Assembly: GCA_016209605.1 (NCBI GenBank)
Contig: JACQVS010000244.1
Coordinates: 1-35,980 of the forward strand
Source of the DNA: Planctomycetota bacterium
Lineage (GTDB): Bacteria > Planctomycetota > UBA8108 > JACQVS01
Direction of reading: 5' to 3'
Length of the DNA stretch: 35,980 nt
Positions 15,466 through 23,758 of this stretch are shown here, in pieces. The notes below the pieces were generated by a model, which was not told the DNA's origin, searched no databases, and saw nothing but the letters and a program-made list of their open reading frames with translations. A program made the translations under genes and the position numbers. Every line of letters begins with the position of its first letter. The first letter of the stretch is position 1.

Positions 15466-18400
15466 ATGAAAAAGCTTTCATTCATTGTAACGACAACCGC
15501 AAGCGTTGTTGCAATATTTCAAACGGCCTTCGCCGACAGCACCGTCGTCTTCAACGAGATCCTGTACCACGCCCCCGCCGGCGCCGGGGAGGTTGAGTGG
15601 GTCGAGCTCTTCAACCAGATGGGCGTCGACATGGACGTTTCCAACTGGCGCCTGGCCGGAGGCATCGACTTCCACCTTCCCGAGGGAACCATCGTGCCGG
15701 GGGGCGGTTTCCTGGTGATCGCCCGATCACCGGCGGCGCTCGAGACGGCGACCGGCTACGCCGGAGCGCTGGGGCCTTACACCGGCCGCCTGGACAACCG
15801 CGGCGACCTCCTCGAGCTGCGCAACAACAACGACCGGCTCATGGACAAAGTCGACTACAAGGACAGCGGCGCCTGGCCGGCGGCTCCGGATGGCTCCGGC
15901 GCCTCGCTCGCCAAGACCGATCCCGACGCGGCCAGCGCCCCCGCGGGGAGCTGGAGCTGGAGCGCCCAGGCCGGCGGCACCCCCGGCAAGCCCAACTTTG
16001 CCGGCGGCGGCGAGCTGGCCGCGCGCGTCCTGGCGTTCAACGAGACCTCCATCGCCGGCGCGGACTCCTGGATCGAGATCACCAATCGCGGCCCGGAGGC
16101 CGTCCCGCTCGAAGGACATGTCCTGATGAAGGCCGGCGGCGCCGGCGGCGAGTTCATCTTCCCGGAGGGGACGCTGGCGCCTCTTGATTTCCTTGTCCTC
16201 ACCGCCGCCCAATTAGGCTTCGGCCTCGACGCCGGAGACCGGCTCTTTCTCTTCTCGCCGCCAAGAAACTCCATCCACGATGCCATCCGCCTCGAGAACG
16301 ACCTCCACGGGCGCCAGCCGCAGGCCACCGGGCCGTGGCTGGTTCCGGACCAGCCGACCCCCGGCGCCGCCAACCGCTTCACCTTTCACGATGAAATTGT
16401 CATCAACGAAATCATGTACCACCAGCGATCCGCTCCAGAAGTCCCCGCGCGGGTGGAAGAGGTGGCCCTGATCCCCCTCGAGAGCGCCTGGAAATATGAC
16501 CCGTCGGGCAAAGACCCCGGCCCGCAGTGGCTCGATCCCGATTTCGACGACCGCCAGTGGGCCAGCGGCCAGGCGCTTTTTTACAACGAAACCGCCAGCC
16601 TGCCCGCGGCCAAGAACACGCCGCTCGACCTGGGGCCGGTGACCTATTACTTCCGCGCCGAGTTCGAATTCAAAGGCGATCCGGCCGCCGCCCAGCTCGG
16701 CCTCCGCTTCGCCGTGGACGACGGGGCGGTTTTTTACCTGAACGGCGTCGAGATCTACCGCTTCAATCTCCCGCCTGGAGAGGTCGGCGCTTCGACGCTC
16801 GCCACCCCCAGCGTCGGCAACGCCTCCCTGCGCGGGCCGTTTCCCGTCTCCTCCGAATTTCTCAACCGCGGCCGGAACGTTCTCGCCGTCGAGGTCCATC
16901 AAGCCGCCGCCGAGAGCGATGACGTGGTCTTCGGCGCCGCCTTGCAAGCATCCGTCACCATCTCGACAGCCGTCCCTTTCCGCGAGTCGCCGGAGGCGTG
17001 GCTCGAGATCTTCAACCGCGGCGCCGCGTCGGTCGACTTGACCGGCTGGCGCCTGGACGGCGGCATCGAGTTCGCCTTCGAGGACGGCACCCGGCTCGCT
17101 CCCGGCGAGTACCTGGTGGTGGCGAAGGACCAGGAGTTCCTGCGGGCGCGCTATCCGGACGGCCGCATCGCCGGCGACTTCAAGAAACGGCTCTCCCACA
17201 AGAGCGATTTGATCATCCTCCGGGACGGCCGCGGCAATCCCGCCGACGAGGTGCGCTACTTCGACGGCGGCCGTTGGCCGGAGCACCCCGACGGCGGCGG
17301 CTCGAGCCTCGAGCTGCGCGATCCGCGGGCCGACAACTCCAGGGCCGAGGCCTGGGCGGCGAGCGATGAGAGCGCCAAGTCGAAGTGGCAGTCCTTCACC
17401 TACCGCGGCCCGGCCGTGGCCAACGTCGGCCCTACCCGCTGGAACGAGTTCGTCCTCGGCCTGCTCGATGACGGCGAGATCCTCATCGATGATCTGAGCG
17501 TCCTGGAAAATCCCGATGCCAATCCGGCGCAGCTCCTCCAAAACGGCGCCTTCGACAAGGGGATCGAAAGCTGGCGCCTCCTGGGGACGCATCGCCTGAG
17601 CGAAGTCGTCCCGGATCCCGACGATCCCGCGAATCCCGTCCTGCATCTCATCGCCACCGGCCCCACCGAGCACATGCACAACCATCTCGAGACCACGCTC
17701 GCCAACAACCGCCTCATCCAGAACGGCAAGGAGTACCAGATCTCCTTCCGCGCCCGCTGGCTGGCGGGGTCCAACCAGCTCAACACCCGGCTCTACTTCA
17801 ACCGCCTGCCCCGGACGACGCTGCTCGAGACGCCGGAGCGGACCGGCACGCCGGGGGCGCGCAACTCCAGCCACCAGGAGAACATCGGCCCCACTTACAG
17901 CGATTTCCGCCATGCCCCCGCCGCCCCGGAAGTTGACCAGGAAACGATCGTCTCCGCGCGCGCCGACGATCCCGACGGGGTGCAGTCCTGCGCCCTGTGG
18001 TGGTCCGTGAACGGCGGCGGCTGGTCGAGCGCCCCCATGGCGCTCGGAGCGGGCGGCCTGTTCACGGGGGCCATCCCCGGCCAGGCGAAGGCCGCAATCG
18101 TCCAGTTTTACGTCGAGGGGACCGACGGCCGCGGCGCCTCCTCCACCTTCCCCGCCGGCGGCCGCGGCTCGCGCGCCCTCTACAAGGTAAACGATGATCA
18201 GGCCAGGCCCGGCGCCGCCCACAACCTGCGCATCGTCATGACGCCCGCCGATGCCAACTTCCTCCATCTCGAGACCAACGTCATGAGCAACGAGAGTTTG
18301 GGGACGACGGTGGTTTACGATGAAAAAGAGGTTTTTTACGACGCCGGGGTCAGCTTGCGGGGGAGCGAGCGCGGCCGGTCGGTGGACTCCCGCGCCGGCT

Positions 18401-20121
18401 TCCTGATCAAGTTCCACCCCGACCGGCTTTTCCGCGGCGTCCACTCGTCGGTGTCGGTCGACCGAGCGGGCGGCTGGATCTTCGGCCAGCAGTTCGGGCA
18501 GGATGAAATCGTCATCAAGCACATCATCAACCACGCCGGCGGCATCCCCGGCATGTACGACGACCTCATCCGAGTAATCGCGCCGCGCCAGGTGCACACC
18601 GGGCCGGCCCTCCTCCTCATGGCCAAGTTCGGGGACATTTTCCTCGACTCCCAGTACCAGAACGGCAGCGACGGAACGACCTACAAGCTCGAGCTGATCT
18701 ACTATCCGACTTCCACGATCAACGGCAAGCCGGACGGCCTCAAGCGGCCGCAGCCCGATGACGTCCTCGGCACCGATCTGCGCGACCTCGGCAACGACAA
18801 GGAGGTCTACCGCTGGAACTTCCTCATCGAAAACAACCGCGCCCGCGACGACTACAGCCGCATGATCGAGCTGTGCAAGACCCTGGGCTTGACGGGAGCC
18901 CAGCTCGAGGCGCGCGCCCAGGAGGTCATGGACGTCGACGAGTGGCTGCGCGCCTTCGCCATCTACGGCCTCTGCGGCATCAACGACACTTACACCTTCG
19001 GCAACAACCACAACAACATCTATTACGTCCGCCCGGAGGATCAGAAGATGCTGGTCTTCCCCTGGGACATGGACTTCGCCTTCGTGCGCGGCGCCACCGA
19101 CTCGCTGATCGGCGACCAGAACCTCTCCAAGGTCCTCAACCTGCCGCGGTTCCAGCGGCGCTTTTACTGGCACGTCCGCGACATCGTCGAGACGACCTTC
19201 AACGGCGATTACATGGACCGCTGGACTGCACACTACGGCGCCATGGCGGGCCGCAGCTACGCCCCCATCCTGAACTACATCAAGCAGCGGCGCACCTTCG
19301 CCCTCGGCCGCGTTCCCAAGCCGGTCGCTTTCGCCATCACCACCAACGGCGGGCAGGACTACTCCGTGAACGAGTCGAGCACTCTCGTCGAGGGGAGCGC
19401 CTCGATCGAGGTCGCCCGGATCGCCCTCGCGGAGCGCCCGGCGGAGCCCCTCCAGGTCGCCTGGGTGAGCTTGACGCGCTGGCGGGCAGCGATCCCCCTC
19501 GAATTCGGAGAGAACGCGCTCACCTTCCTGGCCTTCGATGAGACGGGTCCGGCGCCCCTCGCCTCGGCCGCCCTCAAGATCACCAGCACTTCCGGCTGGC
19601 CGCGGCCGGCGATCGCCGCCGTCGATCCCCCCGCCGGGATCGCCGGCGGGCCGGCGACCATCGGCGGCACCGAGTTCCACGCCGGCATCCGGGTCTTCTT
19701 CGGCAGCCGGCCGGCGCTGTCCGCGGCCTTCGATGAGGCCCACCCCGAGTCGATCACGGTCACGATCCCGCCGCTCCCGCCCGGCCTCAGCAGCATCACC
19801 GTCCGCAACGCCGACGGCCGCGCCTCGAAGCCCTATCCGTTCACGATCGTCCTCCCCAGCGGTCCGCTCTTCATCCGCGGCGATGCCGGCCGGAACGGCG
19901 CCGTCAATATCAGCGATGCGGTGCTGATCATCAGCCACCTCTTCCGCGGCGCGCCGCTCTCGTGCCTCGACGCCGCCGACGTCGATGACAGCGAGGCGAT
20001 CGACCTCACCGATGCGATCCTGCTCCTCGACTTCCTTTTCCTCGCCGGAACCCCGCCCAGGCCCCCCTTTCCGCGGCCAGGTCCTGACTTCAGGGGAGCG
20101 GCCATCGATTGCAAAAACTAG
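15466..20121 (+). CDS. Giant secreted CotH-kinase protein with lamin-tail domains and C-terminal dockerin-like module
   Basis: This 1551-aa exported protein has a signal peptide (LSFIVTTTASVVAIFQTAFA). Rough order: lamin-tail domain ~25-165 (VVFNEILYHAP, VELFN, GGGFLVIA); a second ~185-300; a PA14/galactose-binding-like part ~340-500 (VDDGAVFYLNGVEIYRF, NVLAVEVHQ); a third lamin-tail ~505-625; and a carbohydrate-binding-like part ~650-780. A CotH kinase-like domain at ~915-1290 includes SLRGSERGR, NFLIENNRA and MLVFPWDMDFAF; the DMDF motif corresponds to the metal-binding motif of CotH. An IPT/TIG-like domain (~1380-1460) and two dockerin-like repeats (~1468-1545) follow. CotH proteins phosphorylate other secreted proteins; the target is unknown. 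Confidence 0.88.
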   Translation: MKKLSFIVTTTASVVAIFQTAFADSTVVFNEILYHAPAGAGEVEWVELFNQMGVDMDVSNWRLAGGIDFHLPEGTIVPGGGFLVIARSPAALETATGYAGALGPYTGRLDNRGDLLELRNNNDRLMDKVDYKDSGAWPAAPDGSGASLAKTDPDAASAPAGSWSWSAQAGGTPGKPNFAGGGELAARVLAFNETSIAGADSWIEITNRGPEAVPLEGHVLMKAGGAGGEFIFPEGTLAPLDFLVLTAAQLGFGLDAGDRLFLFSPPRNSIHDAIRLENDLHGRQPQATGPWLVPDQPTPGAANRFTFHDEIVINEIMYHQRSAPEVPARVEEVALIPLESAWKYDPSGKDPGPQWLDPDFDDRQWASGQALFYNETASLPAAKNTPLDLGPVTYYFRAEFEFKGDPAAAQLGLRFAVDDGAVFYLNGVEIYRFNLPPGEVGASTLATPSVGNASLRGPFPVSSEFLNRGRNVLAVEVHQAAAESDDVVFGAALQASVTISTAVPFRESPEAWLEIFNRGAASVDLTGWRLDGGIEFAFEDGTRLAPGEYLVVAKDQEFLRARYPDGRIAGDFKKRLSHKSDLIILRDGRGNPADEVRYFDGGRWPEHPDGGGSSLELRDPRADNSRAEAWAASDESAKSKWQSFTYRGPAVANVGPTRWNEFVLGLLDDGEILIDDLSVLENPDANPAQLLQNGAFDKGIESWRLLGTHRLSEVVPDPDDPANPVLHLIATGPTEHMHNHLETTLANNRLIQNGKEYQISFRARWLAGSNQLNTRLYFNRLPRTTLLETPERTGTPGARNSSHQENIGPTYSDFRHAPAAPEVDQETIVSARADDPDGVQSCALWWSVNGGGWSSAPMALGAGGLFTGAIPGQAKAAIVQFYVEGTDGRGASSTFPAGGRGSRALYKVNDDQARPGAAHNLRIVMTPADANFLHLETNVMSNESLGTTVVYDEKEVFYDAGVSLRGSERGRSVDSRAGFLIKFHPDRLFRGVHSSVSVDRAGGWIFGQQFGQDEIVIKHIINHAGGIPGMYDDLIRVIAPRQVHTGPALLLMAKFGDIFLDSQYQNGSDGTTYKLELIYYPTSTINGKPDGLKRPQPDDVLGTDLRDLGNDKEVYRWNFLIENNRARDDYSRMIELCKTLGLTGAQLEARAQEVMDVDEWLRAFAIYGLCGINDTYTFGNNHNNIYYVRPEDQKMLVFPWDMDFAFVRGATDSLIGDQNLSKVLNLPRFQRRFYWHVRDIVETTFNGDYMDRWTAHYGAMAGRSYAPILNYIKQRRTFALGRVPKPVAFAITTNGGQDYSVNESSTLVEGSASIEVARIALAERPAEPLQVAWVSLTRWRAAIPLEFGENALTFLAFDETGPAPLASAALKITSTSGWPRPAIAAVDPPAGIAGGPATIGGTEFHAGIRVFFGSRPALSAAFDEAHPESITVTIPPLPPGLSSITVRNADGRASKPYPFTIVLPSGPLFIRGDAGRNGAVNISDAVLIISHLFRGAPLSCLDAADVDDSEAIDLTDAILLLDFLFLAGTPPRPPFPRPGPDFRGAAIDCKN

Positions 20122-20139
20122 TGACTGTCACTAGTTTTT
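20113..20139. promoter_or_regulatory. 27-bp perfect palindrome between CotH and cas6 (terminator or operator)
   Basis: Bases 20113-20125 and 20127-20139 are exact reverse complements around a single T. The left arm is AAAAACTAGTGAC, so the right arm ends in five Ts. The CotH stop codon (20119-20121) lies inside it and the cas6 start is 17 bases after it. As RNA it gives a short A-flanked hairpin ending in Us, compatible with a weak intrinsic terminator. As DNA it is a good dimeric-repressor site directly before the CRISPR operon. I cannot choose between the two from sequence. Confidence 0.6.
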
Positions 20140-20156
20140 CCGGTAGCTTCTTAGCC

Positions 20157-21161
20157 ATGCTCAGCGAATTGTCAGCCCTGCGCCCTTCCAGCCTCCTCGA
20201 GTCCCTGGAGGCGGTCCGCCGGCTGCTCTCGGCCTGGCGCCTGGCGCGCTTTCGGGTGCACGGCCTGGCCGGCGGCGCGATCGAGGCCCGCTTCACCGGC
20301 TCCTTGATCCGCGGCGCTTTCGGCTCGGCGCTGCATCGCCGGGTCTGCATCCGCAAGGGGAGCCCCTGCCGGGGATGCCCCCACTTCGACCGCTGCCTCT
20401 ACCCGCTTCACTTTGAAAGGCCGGAGGAGGGGAGCTTCCCCGCCAACCGCGGCGGGCTTCCCCATCCCTTCGCCCTCTCGCCGCCGGAGCGCCTGGCCGC
20501 CGGCCCAGTCACCTTCGATCTCAAGCTCTTCTTCCCGCCGGCGGAACAGTTGCCGCACCTCCTCGCGGCGATCGTCGATGCCGGCCGGGCCGGGCTCGGC
20601 CGCGAGCGCATCCCCTTCGCCGTGACCCGCATCGACAGCCTCGGCGCCTTCGGTCTGAAGGCGGAAGCGGTTTTCGAAGAGGGCGGCGACCTGGCGCCGG
20701 AGCGGACCCAGTTCATCTCCGGAGCGTCCTTTTTCGAGACACCCCCCGCCGGCGATCCCCTCGACCTGCGGGTCCGGCTCCTCACGCCGCTGCGCATGAA
20801 GGAGGGGGGGCGCTTGCGGCAAGGATTCCCCTTCGAGCGGCTGGTCCGCGCCGCGCTTCGCCGGCTCACCGCCCTGGGAGCCCTGTGCCGGCAGGAGTGG
20901 CCGCAGCGCTGGCCGGACCTCCTCGAGGCCGCCCGAGGGGTCGAGACCGCTTCGGAGCTCCTGCGCTGGCTCGACTGGAGCCGCTACTCCCTCCGCCAGG
21001 GCATGGGCATGCGCCTGGGAGGAGCGGTCGGCGAGGTCCTTTACCGCCGCGCGCCCGCGGCCATCCTGCCGCTCCTCCGCGCCGCGGCGTTCGCGCAGCT
21101 CGGCAAGAACGTCACCTTCGGGCTGGGCTGCATTCACGTGGAGGAAGCCGCCCCCTCATGA
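20157..21161 (+). CDS. cas6: CRISPR pre-crRNA processing endoribonuclease Cas6 (RAMP)
   Basis: The 334-aa product matches the Cas6/RAMP type found with type III systems. The N-terminal FTGSLIRGAFGSALHRRVC is followed by a cysteine cluster (CRGCPHFDRCLYPLHFE) shared by this subgroup. The C-terminal domain has WLDWSRYSLRQGMGMRLGGAVGEVLYR and ends AQLGKNVTFGLGCIHVEE, the glycine-rich RAMP loop. Cas6 cuts the repeat portion of the CRISPR transcript to give 5'-tagged crRNAs that load the Csm complex. ATG 20157 is chosen over a TTG at 20109 because the latter would run through the palindrome. Its stop overlaps cas10 by four bases (ATGA). The catalytic His is not obvious by eye. Confidence 0.85.
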   Translation: MLSELSALRPSSLLESLEAVRRLLSAWRLARFRVHGLAGGAIEARFTGSLIRGAFGSALHRRVCIRKGSPCRGCPHFDRCLYPLHFERPEEGSFPANRGGLPHPFALSPPERLAAGPVTFDLKLFFPPAEQLPHLLAAIVDAGRAGLGRERIPFAVTRIDSLGAFGLKAEAVFEEGGDLAPERTQFISGASFFETPPAGDPLDLRVRLLTPLRMKEGGRLRQGFPFERLVRAALRRLTALGALCRQEWPQRWPDLLEAARGVETASELLRWLDWSRYSLRQGMGMRLGGAVGEVLYRRAPAAILPLLRAAAFAQLGKNVTFGLGCIHVEEAAPS

Positions 21162-23131
21162 ACCTGGAGCCCTTCGCCCTCTCCGTCCTTCTCCACGACC
21201 TCGGCAAGTTCTGGGAGCGCTCTTCAGATGCGCCGCTCCCCGGCTCCGATGAGAAGCAGCATTTTTGCCCATACCATCCGGAAAGCGGCCTCCACGCCAA
21301 CCTGCACGCCGCCTACTCGGCGCTCTTCATCCGGGAGTGGGTGAAGATTCCCGGCGCCGAGCGCTGGGGGGCCAAGCATCACCTTCCCGACTCTCAGAGC
21401 CGCGAGGAAGTCTGTGCCTGCCTGGGCGACCTCCTGTCGTGGGGAGATGCGGAGGCCGATGAAAGCCGCGACTCCCACGCCGCGGCGACCACCCCGCTCC
21501 AGTCCATACTGGCGGGCGATGCGGCCACGCTGCAACATCCCCTGGTTCGCCTCGACCAGGTCGAGGAGGCACTCGCCCCTCGCGCCCACGCGCCGCTGTC
21601 GCGGGAGGACTACCGCCATCACTGGCACTACTTCCTCAAGGCCCTCGATCAACTGGGCACTCCCCTCACCTCTCTCGAGACCTGGGTGTCGCTCCTCGAG
21701 GTCTTCACCGCCCGCATTCCCGCCGCCGCGACCAACCGCCAGATGAAGCTCGCGCCGCAGATCAATCTCTTCGACCACTCTCGCGCGGCCGCGGCGATCG
21801 CCGTGGCGCTGTGGCAGTCGCCGCGTTCGCTCGATGAACTGAACCGGTTGCGCGCGGAGTTCTTCCGCGCCGAGCCCGGCCAGTTCCCCGAGCTGGCCGC
21901 GCTCGCCGGAGTGAAGCTCCTCGGCGGCGAAACGATCCTCCAATCCGGCGGCTCCGCCTCCCCGGCGAATATGCTGGGGAGGAGAATCTTCCTGGATTTT
22001 CTGGTCGAGGCGCTGGCGCGGCGCTTCCTCTACCGGCTCGAGCTGCCGCTCACCTCCTGGATGGCTCGAGGAGACGGCGCCTTCCTCATCCTCGCTCCGC
22101 CTCTCCCGGAGGGGGCCATCTCCTCCATCGGGGACGAGCTCGAGGACCTCTTGTGGGAGGAGGGCTGGGTCGATCTGGGGATCGAGACGGCGTGCTTGCC
22201 CCTCGGCCTGGCGGAGTTCCACGGCGGCGCCGGAGCCGCCGCGGCGGCGCTCGCCAAGAATCTGTCCGCCGCCGAGGCCGGCCACCTTGCCCGGCGCGCC
22301 CGCCGGAACTACGATCAGGTCTTCGGTTTTCTGGACCGGGCGAGCGCTTCCGAAGACTGCCCCGCCTGCAGCGGCTCCGGAGAGGCCATCTGCGAGCGCT
22401 GCCGGGATTTTGAAAGCATGGGATTGAAGTTCAAGTCGGCGGGGGCCATCGCCCGAAAAGCCGTTCCACCGGAAGAGCTGAAGGGATGCCAGCGGCTCCT
22501 GGCGCGGATCCATGGCGCGGTGGAGTTGGTCGATGCCGGCGAGGCAACGCTCGAGACCAGCGGCCTGGAAGCGGTCTTCACCACTGGCAAACTCGACCTC
22601 AATTTCCTGTCGGCGTTCAAGGGCTCCGGCCGGGCCCTGGGCTGGCGGATCGTCAGCCCCGCCGCCGGGGCCTCCTGGCTCGACGGGAGCGCGGCGGCTT
22701 TGCACGCCCTCAGAAACTTCTCCTCGATCGCCGCGCTCAGCGGAGAGCTGTGGCGGCAGCGGGCCCGGCATAAAACTGCCGGAAGCCAGCCTCCTCCCGA
22801 GGTCCAGAGGGCCATCCTCCTCCTGGAAAAGGCCCGGCGCGCCGGAGTTTACCAGGAACTCCTCGCTGGCCTGAGCCGCGCCTGGGAGAACTGCCGGCGC
22901 GAGCGATTGAAGTCGAAATCGAGCCCGCCGCCCGCCGGGGCGGAGGCGGAAGCTGCGGCCGGCGGCTGGAAGCGCTGGCAGTGGAGCCTGGACCTGGCGC
23001 TCGAGAAGCTGGCGGTTGAACGGGGCGATGAAGCCCGCCAGGCCATCTCCACCATCAAAACGTGGATGGCCAATGGAAAGCTGGATACATTGATGGCCGC
23101 GATCAAATTATTGCAACCTCAAACGGAATGA
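21158..23131 (+). CDS. cas10: Cas10/Csm1 large subunit, type III-A, apparently lacking the cyclase (GGDD) Palm domain
   Basis: From the ATG overlapping cas6 the product is 657 aa, short for Csm1 (often 750-850). The N-terminal HD nuclease domain is recognisable: LLHDLGKF (His13-Asp14), HANLHAAYSALFIREW, AKHH, LLSWGDAEADESR and QINLFDHSRAAAAIA. The first Palm is present in degenerate form around residue 300 (WMARGDGAFLILAP in place of 'YSGGGKFYLLLP'). A zinc-ribbon-like CPAC...CERC follows near residue 400. Only ~240 residues remain. They contain no GGDD and no DVDNLG-like metal site; the corresponding stretch reads GRALGWRIVSPAAGASW, then SSIAALSGELW. The C-terminal helical domain (WKRWQWSLDLALEKL...) is kept. 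HD DNase may work; cyclic-oligoadenylate synthesis is probably absent. Confidence 0.85.
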   Translation: MNLEPFALSVLLHDLGKFWERSSDAPLPGSDEKQHFCPYHPESGLHANLHAAYSALFIREWVKIPGAERWGAKHHLPDSQSREEVCACLGDLLSWGDAEADESRDSHAAATTPLQSILAGDAATLQHPLVRLDQVEEALAPRAHAPLSREDYRHHWHYFLKALDQLGTPLTSLETWVSLLEVFTARIPAAATNRQMKLAPQINLFDHSRAAAAIAVALWQSPRSLDELNRLRAEFFRAEPGQFPELAALAGVKLLGGETILQSGGSASPANMLGRRIFLDFLVEALARRFLYRLELPLTSWMARGDGAFLILAPPLPEGAISSIGDELEDLLWEEGWVDLGIETACLPLGLAEFHGGAGAAAAALAKNLSAAEAGHLARRARRNYDQVFGFLDRASASEDCPACSGSGEAICERCRDFESMGLKFKSAGAIARKAVPPEELKGCQRLLARIHGAVELVDAGEATLETSGLEAVFTTGKLDLNFLSAFKGSGRALGWRIVSPAAGASWLDGSAAALHALRNFSSIAALSGELWRQRARHKTAGSQPPPEVQRAILLLEKARRAGVYQELLAGLSRAWENCRRERLKSKSSPPPAGAEAEAAAGGWKRWQWSLDLALEKLAVERGDEARQAISTIKTWMANGKLDTLMAAIKLLQPQTE

Positions 23132-23134
23132 CCC

Positions 23135-23758
23135 ATGACACCAGAACAGAACCCGCCGGAAGCACCGCCGGCCGCGCCGGATAATGCGACCGCCTCTGGC
23201 GCCGCGGCGCCAGCCGCGCCGGCGCCAGGGCCAGGCCCCAAACCGGAGTCCCCCAAGGCCGACAGGCAGCCCGGCCAGCCGCCCAGGCCGCCGGCCGGCC
23301 CGAAGCGCCCGCAGCAGCGCGGCGAGCGGCCGGGCGGCGTCCCGAGCGGACCGCCCCAGCGGCCGGTCTGGGAGAAGACTGCCTTCCTCGCCGAGGCGGT
23401 CGCCAAGGGGATCGACCGGGAGTTCATCCAGACCGCCCAGCGCTTCGCGCGCGAGGCGGGCCGCGCCATCGCCTTGAGCTCGGTCCGCGGCGTCTACGGC
23501 GAGGTGGCGCGCCTGGACCTGCGCGGCATCGAAGGGGCCGCCGACCGGCTCCTCCTCTTGAAGCCGCGGCTGGCCTGCCTGGCGGCGCGGGAAGGAGGAG
23601 CGGGCCTGAGCAGCTTCAGGAGGATCCTCGAGGAAGGCATCGACAAGGTCCTGGAAGCCGAGGGGGCCGAAAGGCAGATCCGCTTCGAGCGCTTCCGCGA
23701 CGGCCTCGAAGCCATGCTCGCTTACCAAAGAGTCCACGGATCGAAAGGAAGGAGTTGA
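23135..23758 (+). CDS. csm2: Csm2 small subunit with long Pro/Ala-rich N-terminal extension
   Basis: Residues ~78-207 form a helical Csm2-like core: IALSSVRGVYGEVARLD (family 'S..R.FY.EV..'), RLLLLKPRLACLAAREG, and the C-terminal FERFRDGLEAMLAYQRVHG (family 'F...EA..AYH'). Csm2 subunits line the crRNA-target duplex in the Csm complex. The first ~77 residues are low-complexity, rich in proline, alanine, glycine and later arginine (PGPGPKPESP, RPPAGPKRPQQRGERPGG). They are not part of normal Csm2 proteins, which are about 120-150 aa. The basic disordered tail could bind nucleic acid, which is inference. Start is three bases after the cas10 stop. An internal later start cannot be excluded. Confidence 0.8.
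   Translation: MTPEQNPPEAPPAAPDNATASGAAAPAAPAPGPGPKPESPKADRQPGQPPRPPAGPKRPQQRGERPGGVPSGPPQRPVWEKTAFLAEAVAKGIDREFIQTAQRFAREAGRAIALSSVRGVYGEVARLDLRGIEGAADRLLLLKPRLACLAAREGGAGLSSFRRILEEGIDKVLEAEGAERQIRFERFRDGLEAMLAYQRVHGSKGRS

Noticed and set aside
16213..19938. A 1241-codon open frame antisense to the CotH gene
   Set aside because: Low-complexity, charged and glycine-rich translation caused by GC-rich third codon positions; the sense frame has clear domains and a signal peptide.
20885..21157. In-frame upstream extension of cas10 by 91 codons
   Set aside because: It lies wholly inside cas6 and has no Cas10 similarity; the ATG overlapping the cas6 stop begins exactly at the HD domain.
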